Shown one piece after another: positions 42,537 to 50,508 of a stretch of DNA of 64,000 nucleotides. The stretch covers positions 26,768 to 90,767 of the forward strand of contig CAYNGD010000006.1 in NCBI GenBank assembly GCA_964396965.1, written 5' to 3'. The notes below the pieces were generated by a model. It saw only the letters and a list, made by a program, of their open reading frames with translations. It searched no databases and was not told the DNA's origin. The first letter of the stretch is position 1. The number at the start of each line of letters is the position of its first letter. Both the position numbers and the translations under genes were made by a program. The stretch comes from JABMRW01 sp964396965 (GTDB lineage: Bacteria; Chloroflexota; Dehalococcoidia; Dehalococcoidales; BS750m-G39).

Positions 42537-42768
42537 TTAAGGGGTGTCTCTCGTCCCACCCTGGCCCGCCCTAAAGAGGTTTCACCTCTAAGGTGTGGAA
42601 AATCCCCCTTATTCCCCCTTTACTAAAGGGGGAGACTGTTCTGAAGGGCAGAAAGGGCTTTAGCCCTACCATAAACGGCGGTGGGTGAAGACTATCTTGC
42701 TCCCTTCCCCTTGGGGGCGTAGCCCCTTCCATATAAGGGCGGCAGGGCGGGAATAGATAATTAATAAA
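42537..42768. repeat. Dispersed inverted-end repeat, copy 6 (long or double)
   Basis: Begins TCGTCCCACCCTGGCCCGCC with AGAGGTTTCACCTCT and ends GGGCGGCAGGGCGGGAATAG. It is longer than the others (about 230 bases) with an extra internal inverted pair around AATCCCCCTTATTCCCCCTTT, and may be two nested copies. With the tRNA it accounts for the 453-base gap between the solute-binding protein and serS. Confidence 0.65.
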
Positions 42769-42783
42769 GGGGCGGGGGTTCTC

Positions 42784-44031
42784 TTATTTGATAAACCTCT
42801 CCCCCACAAAATCCTGCAATACTTCGGGCACTAATATAGTCCCGTCGGACTGCTGGTAGTTCTCCATAATAGCGATGAGGACACGTGGTAGCGCTAATCC
42901 AGAGCCGTTCAGGGTGTGGACGAACCGGGGCTTTTCCTCCGGGGTGGGGCGGTAGCGGATGTTGGCTCGCCGCGCCTGAAAGTCGCCGCAGTTGGAGCAG
43001 GAGCTTACCTCCAGCCACTCCTCGCAGCCCGGCGCCCACATCTCGATGTCGTAGGACTTCTGTGAGGCAAAGCCAAGCTCGCCGGTGCAGAGCTGCTTTA
43101 TGCGGTAGGGAAGCTCCAGCTTCTGGCAGACGTCTTCGGCATCATTGAGTAGCTTTTCCAGCTCGTCGTTGGAGGCTTCCGGCGCGGTGAACTTGTAAAG
43201 CTCAACCTTATCGAACTGGTGGCCCCTTTTAATGCCGCGGGTATCTTTTCCCGCCGACATCTTCTCCCGGCGGAAGCAGGCGGTGTAGGCGACGTAGTAA
43301 ACGGGCAGGGTGCCCGGCGGGATAATCTCGCAGCGGTAGAGGTTGGTCAGGGGCACCTCGGCGGTGGGCACGAACCAGAGGTCGTCGGCCTCATCATGGT
43401 AGAGGTTATCGGCGAACTTGGGCAGGTTGCCCGAGCCGACCATGCACTCCCGCTTGACCATGAAGGGCGGGTAAATCTCCTGATAGCCGTGTTTTGAGGT
43501 GTGCAGGTCGAGCATAAAAGATATGATGGCCCGCTGCAGCCTGGCGCCCAGCCCTTTGAGCACGTAGAAGCGGGTGCCGGAGAGCTTTACTCCCCGCTCG
43601 AAGTCGATGATGCCCAGGTCTTCGCCCAGCTTCCAGTGGGGGGAGGGGGTGAAGCTGAAGCTCTTGGGCTCCCCCCAGGAGCGGGTGATAACGCTGTCGT
43701 CCTCGTCGGCACCGACGGGTACGGAGGGGTGGGGGATATTGGGCACCTGGAGCAGGAGTTCTCCCAGCTGGCTATCCAGCTCTCTCAGCTCGTCCTCCAG
43801 CCCCCTGATTATGGCGCGCAGGTCGCGGCCTTCCTCAACGGTAGCCTTGTCCGATTTTCTCTTCTGGGCGGTCTGTTTTTTCTGGTGCCTCAGGCTCTCC
43901 AGCTCTAACAGCTTCTGGCGACGCTCGCCGTCAAGCTCCATGATTTCGTCCAGCGGGGCGCTGTCCTTACGGTCTTCTATCGCCCTGCGCACAAGGTTAA
44001 TGTTGTCCCGGATAAATTTAAGGTCAAGCAT
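42784..44031 (-). CDS. serS: Seryl-tRNA synthetase
   Basis: A 415-residue class II synthetase. The N-terminal coiled coil that grips the tRNA-Ser long arm spans about 30-100. Motif 2 (ACFRREKMSAGKDTRGIKRGHQFDKVE) and motif 3 (LNGSGLALPRVLIAIMENYQ) are intact. Ribosome site GAAGG precedes the ATG. It lies 19 bases after lysS on the same strand; a tRNA-Ser gene is located 340 bases beyond its 3' end. Confidence 0.95.
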   Translation of the reverse strand: MLDLKFIRDNINLVRRAIEDRKDSAPLDEIMELDGERRQKLLELESLRHQKKQTAQKRKSDKATVEEGRDLRAIIRGLEDELRELDSQLGELLLQVPNIPHPSVPVGADEDDSVITRSWGEPKSFSFTPSPHWKLGEDLGIIDFERGVKLSGTRFYVLKGLGARLQRAIISFMLDLHTSKHGYQEIYPPFMVKRECMVGSGNLPKFADNLYHDEADDLWFVPTAEVPLTNLYRCEIIPPGTLPVYYVAYTACFRREKMSAGKDTRGIKRGHQFDKVELYKFTAPEASNDELEKLLNDAEDVCQKLELPYRIKQLCTGELGFASQKSYDIEMWAPGCEEWLEVSSCSNCGDFQARRANIRYRPTPEEKPRFVHTLNGSGLALPRVLIAIMENYQQSDGTILVPEVLQDFVGERFIK

Positions 44032-44050
44032 AATGATTTACCAACCTTCT

Positions 44051-45538
44051 TTACTTCTCCTTCTCCCTCAGTTGGGGGAATAAAATAACCTCTCTTATGG
44101 CTGGCTGGTTGGTCAGGAGCATCACCAGGCGGTCGATGCCCACCCCCAGCCCCCCGGCGGGTGGCATGCCGTACTCCAGCGCGGTGAGGTAGTCTTCGTC
44201 GATTGACCAGCGCTCCTCGTCTTCGGCCTGTCTCTCTTTTAGCTGCTCCTCAAAGCGCTCCCTCTGCTCCAGCGGGTCGTTGAGCTCGGTGTAGGCGTTG
44301 GCAATCTCAAGGCCGCCGGCGATGGCCTGAAAGCGCTCCACCACCCTCTCTTCGCCCGGCTTGTTCTTGGCCAGCGGCGACATCGAGGCGGGGTAGTCAA
44401 AGATTATGGTCGGCTGGATGAGCTTGGGCCTGACGAAGTCCTTGATAAGCTGGTCAACCAGTTTAGCCCAGTTCTTCTTGGGGTCAACCTCGATGTTAAG
44501 TGAGCGTACCTTCTCTCGCAGCCCGTCGGCGGTGGGGTGGGTAACGAAGTCGATGCCGCTGTACTTCTTGACGGCGTCGCGCAGGGTTATTCGCGGCCAG
44601 GGCGGCTTAAAGTTGATAGTGTCTTCGCCGAACTTAGTTTTGGTGGTGCCCAATACCTCCTGGCTGGCCGATGATACCATCTCCTCAAGCATATCCATGA
44701 CATCGTTGTAGTCGGCGTAGGCTTCGTAGCTTTCCAGCATGGTGAACTCGGGGTGGTGCTCGGTGGAGACCCCCTCGTTGCGGAAGATGCGCCCGATTTC
44801 ATAGACCTTATCGAAGCCGCCCACCAGCAGCCGCTTGAGGTGGAGCTCCAGGGCGATGCGCAGGTAGAAGTCCTGGTCTAAAGCGTTGTGGTGGGTGGTG
44901 AAGGGGTTGGCCAGGGCCCCGCCGGCAGAGGGCTGCAGCACCGGCGTTTCCACCTCGATAAAGCCACGCTTATTTAAAAACTGGCGGATAGCGGCGATAG
45001 CCCGGCTGCGCACTAGGAAGACCTCCCTGGCCGGGGCGTTGGCGATGAGGTCAAGGTAGCGCTGGCGGTAGCGCGTGTCCACATCGGCCAGGCCATGCCA
45101 CTTCTCCGGCAGGGGCCGGAGCGACTTGGCCAGCAGGGTGAATCTCTCGACATCGAGGGTGGGCTCGCCGGTCTTGGTGCGGAAGAGCTTGCCGCCGGCC
45201 CCGATGATGTCGCCGATGTCCAAGTCCTGAAATAGCTCAAGGCTTTTTCCATCAAAGTGGTCTTTGTAGAAGCAGAGCTGGATTTTGCCCTCGCCGTCGC
45301 GCAGGTCGGCAAAAGAGGTCTTGCCCATCTTTCTCATGGCGGTAAGCCGCCCGGCGAGAGTGACTGCTTTTGTTTTAGCCTGGCCCCTCTTCTCCTGTCT
45401 CTCCAGAAGCTCCAAAGCCTGCCGGGTGGTATGGCTGCGGTTGTAGCTGGAGGGGTAGGGGTCTATGCCCTGCTTGCGGAGCCGCTCAAGCTTTTGTCGG
45501 CGCCGTTGGGTGATACGGTCCAATCTGGTTGTCATCAA
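44051..45538 (-). CDS. lysS: Lysyl-tRNA synthetase, class II
   Basis: A 495-residue enzyme. The N-terminal OB fold (AGRLTAMRKMGKTSFADLRDGEGKIQLCF, near 62-90) binds the anticodon. Motif 2 reads IGRIFRNEGVSTEHHPEFTMLE and motif 3 GLGVGIDRLVMLL. Its ATG lies 53 bases inside the end of recO; the beginning RLDRITQRRRQKLERLRKQGIDPYP is typical, so the overlap is likely real. Confidence 0.95.
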   Translation of the reverse strand: MMTTRLDRITQRRRQKLERLRKQGIDPYPSSYNRSHTTRQALELLERQEKRGQAKTKAVTLAGRLTAMRKMGKTSFADLRDGEGKIQLCFYKDHFDGKSLELFQDLDIGDIIGAGGKLFRTKTGEPTLDVERFTLLAKSLRPLPEKWHGLADVDTRYRQRYLDLIANAPAREVFLVRSRAIAAIRQFLNKRGFIEVETPVLQPSAGGALANPFTTHHNALDQDFYLRIALELHLKRLLVGGFDKVYEIGRIFRNEGVSTEHHPEFTMLESYEAYADYNDVMDMLEEMVSSASQEVLGTTKTKFGEDTINFKPPWPRITLRDAVKKYSGIDFVTHPTADGLREKVRSLNIEVDPKKNWAKLVDQLIKDFVRPKLIQPTIIFDYPASMSPLAKNKPGEERVVERFQAIAGGLEIANAYTELNDPLEQRERFEEQLKERQAEDEERWSIDEDYLTALEYGMPPAGGLGVGIDRLVMLLTNQPAIREVILFPQLREKEK

Positions 45539-46292
45539 TCTGCCCCCTCAAAGAGTCCAGCCAGGCGGTTGACTTTACCTCTCTCTCCAGGAGGTAGCGG
45601 AGGTAGTTCCTCATTACCATCTCCAGCTGGTGAGATAGCTCCCGGTCAATTTCCAGCCCGCATACCGCGCTATAGTCGCTGGTCTGCAGTAATAGTAGCA
45701 CTTTTCGGGCTTTTTCGGAAAGGGGGTAGGCTGGCTGGCTCTGGCCGCAGCCGGGGCAGAGCATACCGCCGGCGCCGGGGGAGAACAGATTGGCGGCCTC
45801 CTTTAATGCCGCTTTGCAGGCGACGCAATACTGGAGCTGGGGGCGGTAGCCGGCGGTATCCAAAAGGTGCAGCTCGAAGTAGCGCAGTATTAAATCGCTA
45901 TCGCCGCCCTGGCATAAGCTCTGGAGGGTCTCCACTAATAGCTGGAAAAGGGGGTAGTCCTCCACGTTATCGGCGGCGAACTGGTTGACAAGCTCAGTGG
46001 CGTAGAGGGCGTATGATGTGAGGTCGAGGTCTGTCTTTAAGGGCATGAAGCTGTTTATTGTCTGCGAGCCGGTGATGGTGTCTATATTTCGCCCGCGCGC
46101 CAGCGAAATCTGGCTGTGGGTGAGCAGTTCCAGGTGGCCGGCCATCTTGCTCTTCGGCTTGCGCAGGCTTTTGGCGAAGCCCTGGATTTTGCCCAGGTAG
46201 GGGGTATAGAGGGTGAGGATGCAGTCCGCCTCCCCCAGCTTGGTCTTTTTGATGATTACGGCTTCGGTCTGGTAGTTACGCGGCTTGGACAT
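45486..46292 (-). CDS. recO: DNA repair protein RecO
   Basis: A 268-residue recombination mediator that loads RecA with RecR. An N-terminal OB fold (EAVIIKKTKLGEADCILTLYTPYLGKIQGFAKSLRKPKSKM), a helical middle and a zinc site with CVAC and CPGC (about 155-185) are seen. The last 53 bases overlap lysS in another frame. recR lies just upstream in the same orientation, separated by a dispersed repeat. Confidence 0.92.
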   Translation of the reverse strand: MSKPRNYQTEAVIIKKTKLGEADCILTLYTPYLGKIQGFAKSLRKPKSKMAGHLELLTHSQISLARGRNIDTITGSQTINSFMPLKTDLDLTSYALYATELVNQFAADNVEDYPLFQLLVETLQSLCQGGDSDLILRYFELHLLDTAGYRPQLQYCVACKAALKEAANLFSPGAGGMLCPGCGQSQPAYPLSEKARKVLLLLQTSDYSAVCGLEIDRELSHQLEMVMRNYLRYLLEREVKSTAWLDSLRGQIDDNQIGPYHPTAPTKA

Positions 46293-46420
46293 TTAACGTT
46301 TTTCTTCCCACCCTTACCCACCCTCAGAGGTTTCACCTCTAAAACTCTCTGTAACCCCTCCCCTTACGGGGCGTGACCCTTCCACATAAGGGTGGCCGGG
46401 TGGGAATAGATAACAAAATT
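46293..46420. repeat. Dispersed inverted-end repeat, copy 7
   Basis: Left end CTTCCCACCCTTACCCACCC with AGAGGTTTCACCTCT; right end AGGGTGGCCGGGTGGGAATA. It lies between recO and recR and fills that gap. Confidence 0.7.
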
Positions 46421-46447
46421 CTGGGGCTTCACCCCTCCCTGTAAATC

Positions 46448-47065
46448 CTAAAACTCCTGCCTGCCCTCTATGGCCCGGGTGAGGGTGACGTCATCGGCGT
46501 ATTCTACCTCGGTGCCGAAGGGTAACCCCCGGGCCAGGCGGGTGACCTTTATTCCCAAGGGGGAGATGAGCTTATTTAAATACATGGCGGTGGTCTCCCC
46601 CTCCAAGTTAGGGTTGGTGGCCAGGATAATCTCGGTTACCGAGCCGTCCCGCAGGCGGTTCATCAGCTCTTTTACCCTGATATCGTCAGCGCCGACCCCC
46701 TCGGTAGGCGAGATGGCACCGTGGAGGACGTGGTAGAGGCCGTTATAGGTCTTGGTGTGCTCCAGCGCCAGGATGTCCTGCGGCTGCTCCACGATGCAGA
46801 TTTCAGTCTTATCTCGATGGGGGTCGCGGCAGATAGGGCAGGGGTCATCGTCGGTGATGTTAAAGCAGACCGAGCACAGCCTGGTCTGCTGCTTCAGCGA
46901 GAGTATGGCCTCGGCCAGCATCCTGGACTGCTCCTCCGGCGCCCGCAGCAGGCTATAGGCCAGGCGCTGGGCGCTCTTGGGGCCGATGCCGGGCAGCTTG
47001 TTCAATTCCTGGATTAGCCGGGCTACCGCGCCAGAGGTGGGTGTGCTATCTAAGTTCAACCTCAC
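46448..47065 (-). CDS. recR: Recombination protein RecR
   Basis: A 205-residue ring-forming protein. An N-terminal helix-hairpin-helix (LNKLPGIGPKSAQRLAYSLL), a C4 zinc finger (CSVC, CPIC near 70-85), a Toprim domain (ICIVEQPQDILALE) and the C-terminal TRLARGLPFGTEVEYADDVTLTRAIEGR are all seen. It is clustered with ybaB-like and dnaX genes as in many bacteria, though a repeat separates it from them. Confidence 0.95.
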   Translation of the reverse strand: MRLNLDSTPTSGAVARLIQELNKLPGIGPKSAQRLAYSLLRAPEEQSRMLAEAILSLKQQTRLCSVCFNITDDDPCPICRDPHRDKTEICIVEQPQDILALEHTKTYNGLYHVLHGAISPTEGVGADDIRVKELMNRLRDGSVTEIILATNPNLEGETTAMYLNKLISPLGIKVTRLARGLPFGTEVEYADDVTLTRAIEGRQEF

Positions 47066-47085
47066 CCCTCCTCATTTTTAACTAA

Positions 47086-47224
47086 ACTATTTCGTCCCAC
47101 CCGGCCCGCCCACAGAGGTTTCACCTCTAAGACTCTTCTTGCCACCCCCCTTTTAGGTGGGGTTTAAGAAATGTAAAAAGGTGGAACCTTTTTGGGCGGG
47201 TGGGTATGGGAAGAAAGACCCTTT
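47086..47224. repeat. Dispersed inverted-end repeat, copy 8
   Basis: Left end TCGTCCCACCCGGCCCGCCC with AGAGGTTTCACCTCTAAGACTC; right end AAAAGGTGGAACCTTTTT and GGGCGGGTGGGTATGGGAAG. It lies between recR and the ybaB-like gene. Confidence 0.75.
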
Positions 47225-47247
47225 TTAAGCGCCCACTATTTTTAAAA

Positions 47248-47553
47248 TCAGGTAAGCCCCGGGATGTTGAGGCCGCCGGTGATTTGACTCATGCGCTTGG
47301 CGGCCATCTCCTGGGACTTGGTGATGGCCTCGTTTAACGCCGCCAGAACCAGGTCCTCCAGCATCTCAACGTCATCCGTGTTTATCGCCTCGGGCGATAT
47401 TTTTACCGATAGCACCTGCTGCTGGCCGTTGACGGTGACGGTGACGACACCGCCCCCTGCCGAGGCTTCAACCTCGGCCTCGGCCAGCTCTTTCTGGGCC
47501 TTGGCCAGCCTGGCCTGGAGTTCCTGGGCCTGACGCATAAGATTTCGGTTCAT
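47248..47553 (-). CDS. Nucleoid-associated protein, YbaB/EbfC family
   Basis: A 101-residue protein: an N-terminal helix (MRQAQELQARLAKAQKELAEAEVEASAGGG), a three-strand sheet (VVTVTVNGQQQVLSVKI) and a C-terminal helix (DLVLAALNEAITKSQEMAAKRMSQITGGL). This is the complete YbaB fold, which binds DNA as a dimer. It overlaps dnaX by four bases, the common dnaX-ybaB-recR order. Confidence 0.92.
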   Translation of the reverse strand: MNRNLMRQAQELQARLAKAQKELAEAEVEASAGGGVVTVTVNGQQQVLSVKISPEAINTDDVEMLEDLVLAALNEAITKSQEMAAKRMSQITGGLNIPGLT

Positions 47554-49127
47554 TTCTCCTCCACACTGGTAACCTGGGCACCGAACTTTTTGGCCGCCTC
47601 CACCAGGTGGTTGTCCTCCGGCTCATAGACGCAGCTCACCCGGCAGGAGCGCCCCAAAAAGTTGCTGATGACGACCCTGGCCACCTGCTGGTTTTCCGCT
47701 GTCTCCATCCTGTCCTTGTGGATGGGGTATTTAAAGGCCAGGATTACGGTATCGCCCTGAATCTCCATCGGCTTGACCCCGGCGCTACGGAGGATGGCGA
47801 TGGCCGGGCTTCTTTTGACCTCTTCTGGAGCCTGCGCCATGACCTCCCTCCAGTTGAGCCTCAGCCGCTCGATTTCACTGCCGAGCCCCGCCGCTGAGGT
47901 GACGGGCTCCCTGGGTTTTGCCGTAGACCTGGCCGGTTCGGGTGCCGTTTTAGGTTCTGTTACTGGCTCGGCCTTGGCGGCTGGCGGCTGGGCTGGCACG
48001 GCCTTTTTGACCGGCGGTGGCTCGTATCTGGCTTGCGTGGTTGGCTTTTCCTCGGCCGGCTGAACGCAGTCCACCAGCGCCAGCTCCAGGGGCAGGGTGG
48101 AATAGTTATCGAAGCCCAGCTCAAGCTGGCCGAAGAGCTTGATCGCCTTTGATATCTGTACCAGAGAGGTCTTTGTCGCCATCTCTTTCAGTTCGGCTTT
48201 ATCTTCGGCGGTGAGGTCTACCGCCTCCTCGGAGCCGGTCTTGACCAGCAAGAGCTGCCTTAAATATTCCACCACCTCGCGGTTGAACTGGCGCAAATCT
48301 AGGCCATCGGCGTTAACACTGTTTATGGCGGCCACGCCCTTGGCGGCATCACCGGCCACTATGTGCCCCACCAGCTCCCTGGCCCTTTGGTCTCCGGTGA
48401 TGCCCAGTATGGTCTGGACCTGGTGTAGGCCGATGTCTTTACCGTAGTAGGTGGTCAGCTGTTCCAGCAGGTTTTCGGCGTCGCGCAGGCTGCCGGTGGT
48501 GCTCTTGGCGATAAGGTTCAGGCCCTCCGCTTCCAGCTTGATGCCCTCGGTCTGGCAGATGCGGGCCAGCTTGGCGGTCACGTCTGCCCTTGAGATGCGC
48601 CTGAAGTCGAAGCGCTGGCAGCGGGACATGATGGTGGCCGGTACCTTGTGGGCTTCGGTGGTGGCCAGGATAAAGACGACGTAGGGGGGAGGCTCCTCCA
48701 GCGTCTTGAGCAGGGCGTTGGCCGCTTCCTTGGTCAGCATATGGACTTCGTCGATGATATAGACCTTTTTACGTGCCTGGTTGGGGGCGTAGTTTACCTT
48801 CTCCCTTAGGTCTCTGATTTCGTCTATACCTCGGTTGGAGGCGGCGTCAACCTCAATCACGTCCAGCGCCCGGCCCTCGGTTATCGCCCGGCACATATCA
48901 CATTCATTGCAGGGTTCGCCTTTGCCGTTGGTCAGGCAGTTGAGCGCTTTGGCCAGGATACGCCCGGTGCTGGTCTTGCCCGTCCCCCGTGGGCCGTAGA
49001 AAAGATAGGCGTGGGACACCCGCCCGCTGCTGAGGGCGTTGGCCAATGTCTGGGTTACTTGTGCCTGGCCGACTATCTCGGCCAGGGTCTGGGGGCGCCA
49101 CTTGCGATAAAAGACTTGGGATGTCAT
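47550..49127 (-). CDS. dnaX: DNA polymerase III subunits gamma and tau
   Basis: A 525-residue clamp-loader ATPase: Walker A GPRGTGKTSTGRILAKAL (near 45-62), zinc cysteines in CNECDMC, Walker B IIDEVHML, sensor ATTEAHKVP and RCQRFDFRRI. After about 365 a Pro/Ala/Thr-rich linker leads to a C-terminal tau-like domain. No strong programmed-frameshift slippery site was found, so one product is expected. The start lies 14 bases after a TATAAT. Confidence 0.94.
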   Translation of the reverse strand: MTSQVFYRKWRPQTLAEIVGQAQVTQTLANALSSGRVSHAYLFYGPRGTGKTSTGRILAKALNCLTNGKGEPCNECDMCRAITEGRALDVIEVDAASNRGIDEIRDLREKVNYAPNQARKKVYIIDEVHMLTKEAANALLKTLEEPPPYVVFILATTEAHKVPATIMSRCQRFDFRRISRADVTAKLARICQTEGIKLEAEGLNLIAKSTTGSLRDAENLLEQLTTYYGKDIGLHQVQTILGITGDQRARELVGHIVAGDAAKGVAAINSVNADGLDLRQFNREVVEYLRQLLLVKTGSEEAVDLTAEDKAELKEMATKTSLVQISKAIKLFGQLELGFDNYSTLPLELALVDCVQPAEEKPTTQARYEPPPVKKAVPAQPPAAKAEPVTEPKTAPEPARSTAKPREPVTSAAGLGSEIERLRLNWREVMAQAPEEVKRSPAIAILRSAGVKPMEIQGDTVILAFKYPIHKDRMETAENQQVARVVISNFLGRSCRVSCVYEPEDNHLVEAAKKFGAQVTSVEEK

Positions 49128-49141
49128 CTTCGCCTGCCCCT

Positions 49142-49176
49142 ATTATACCCTAATCCTGCCCTCTTGCCCAAGAGGG
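49142..49176 (-). promoter_or_regulatory. dnaX promoter with overlapping palindrome
   Basis: On the minus strand TTGGGC (49166-49171), 18-base spacer, TATAAT (49142-49147). The -35 lies within a perfect 18-base palindrome (49159-49176, CCCTCTTG-CC-CAAGAGGG), a possible operator for the dnaX-ybaB unit. Confidence 0.5.
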
Positions 49177-49218
49177 TTTAGCTTAAATAGGCTTGAGTTT
49201 TATCTATTGCATAAAAGA

Positions 49219-49252
49219 GGCCAGCTTTACCGTTGGAACAGTAAAGCTGGCC
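49219..49252 (-). terminator. Terminator hairpin after the tubulin-like genes
   Basis: GGCCAGCTTTAC (49219-49230) and GTAAAGCTGGCC (49241-49252) form a perfect 12-bp stem with a 10-base loop. On the minus strand TCTTTT follows the stem, 20 bases after the stop of the 49272-50447 gene. Confidence 0.75.
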
Positions 49253-49271
49253 AGATAGCTGCTACTTTAAG

Positions 49272-50447
49272 CTATAGTAGCGAGGGCAGGTCCTTTGACG
49301 CCTCCTCTATCTCCTTGAGTTTGCCCTCAAACTCCTCCCGCCTTCCCTTAAGCTCGTGGATAACGCCGCTGGCCTTGGTGTAATAGCCCTTGACCTTATC
49401 CACGGCATTAAGCTCGGACAGGAGCAGGGTGACGTCCATCAGGCTCCTCTCCCTGGGGTAGTCGCCGTTCCTTATCACCGCCTCCGGGCTGATGGTGCGC
49501 AGGTAGTCCCCCAGCTCCTTGACCAGGTCCATGTTCATTTCCTTGGGCGGAGCCGAGACCAGGTAGATGGCCCGGCCGGCATCGGCCGGGTTGCACTTGA
49601 GCGAAAGCTCGCTAAGAGCTTCGTCCATGGCCTGGATGCCGCGGTGGGTTTCGGTGCTCTTCTTGATGAAGTTGCTGGAGAGGAAGGGGAACCACCTGAA
49701 GGTGGGCACCGGTGTCTTGCCGTAGCCGATTACCGTCCAGCCGGCCAGGCTCTGGATGATGTCGCCGGCATCGACTATCTTGGCGCCGATGTGCTTGGGT
49801 TTCTTCTCCTCACCGGCGCAGAGCAGGTTGTAGAACGGCTCGACAATCAGGGCGTTAATCTTGGTCAGGTTGTTCTTCAGCGAGAAGTCCTTCCTGACGT
49901 ACCTCTGGTTATCAACCAGGAAAATGGCATCTACCGTTGGATAGAGGGACTTGAGACAGGTGGCGGTGTTATAAACGGTTCTCTCTTCGGTCTCCTCTTC
50001 GTGGGCGAAGGGCAGCACCGCCATGGCGTAGATGGGCTTGTCCAGGTAGCGCTCCCTGAGCATCTGGGCGACTATCGGGATGGAGCCCGAGCCGGTGCCG
50101 CCGGCGACCCCGGCGATGAGCATGAAGGCATCGGTCTCGAAGAAGTGCTTGGCCGTCCTGATGGCGTCGATAATCTTGTCGCTGTCCTCTTTGGCGACTT
50201 CGGCCCCCAGCTCGTTTATCTTGCCGACGCCGTGGCCGCCAGTCCGCCGACCCCCGATGAGGATTCGGTGCTGGTAATCACCGCTTATAACTTGCAGCCC
50301 GCTTAAGTCAGCGGCATCGGTGTTAACGGCGAAAGCGCCGGTAATTATCTCAATGCCGCGCTGACTACGCGCCCGCTTGTTCAAGAAGGCAAAGTTATCG
50401 GCGAGCCTGCCGCCGCATTGCCCCAGACCCACAACCACTAGTTTCAT
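49272..50447 (-). CDS. Divergent tubulin/FtsZ-superfamily GTPase, copy A
   Basis: A 391-residue protein. The Rossmann-type N-terminus VVVGLGQCGGRLADNFAFLN is followed by the GTP signature AGGTGSGS (near 115-122) and a T7-like stretch KIVDAGDI that keeps the acidic residues for GTP hydrolysis. It differs clearly from cell-division FtsZ (no LNLDFADV and no C-terminal FtsA/ZipA-binding tail); the C-terminus is a charged helix ending SLL. It has its own promoter and lies behind a paralogue (copy B). A cytoskeletal filament is likely; its role is unknown. Confidence 0.8.
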   Translation of the reverse strand: MKLVVVGLGQCGGRLADNFAFLNKRARSQRGIEIITGAFAVNTDAADLSGLQVISGDYQHRILIGGRRTGGHGVGKINELGAEVAKEDSDKIIDAIRTAKHFFETDAFMLIAGVAGGTGSGSIPIVAQMLRERYLDKPIYAMAVLPFAHEEETEERTVYNTATCLKSLYPTVDAIFLVDNQRYVRKDFSLKNNLTKINALIVEPFYNLLCAGEEKKPKHIGAKIVDAGDIIQSLAGWTVIGYGKTPVPTFRWFPFLSSNFIKKSTETHRGIQAMDEALSELSLKCNPADAGRAIYLVSAPPKEMNMDLVKELGDYLRTISPEAVIRNGDYPRERSLMDVTLLLSELNAVDKVKGYYTKASGVIHELKGRREEFEGKLKEIEEASKDLPSLL

Positions 50448-50475
50448 ACTTCACCTCAATGTTAAGAATACTGTA

Positions 50476-50503
50476 ATTTTAACACGTTCTTTGGTCTTGT
50501 CAA
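50476..50503 (-). promoter_or_regulatory. Promoter of tubulin-like copy A
   Basis: On the minus strand TTGACA (50498-50503), 16-base spacer, TAAAAT (50476-50481) preceded by TGT (extended -10). The start would be about 23 bases before the ATG at 50447. Confidence 0.65.
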
Positions 50504-50508
50504 CATAT

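Noticed and set aside
47550..48100. Possible dnaX programmed frameshift site around the A-rich KK codons
   Set aside because: The run (CAAAAAGG) is shorter than the A AAA AAG heptamer, and no strong stem-loop or upstream stimulatory element was found.
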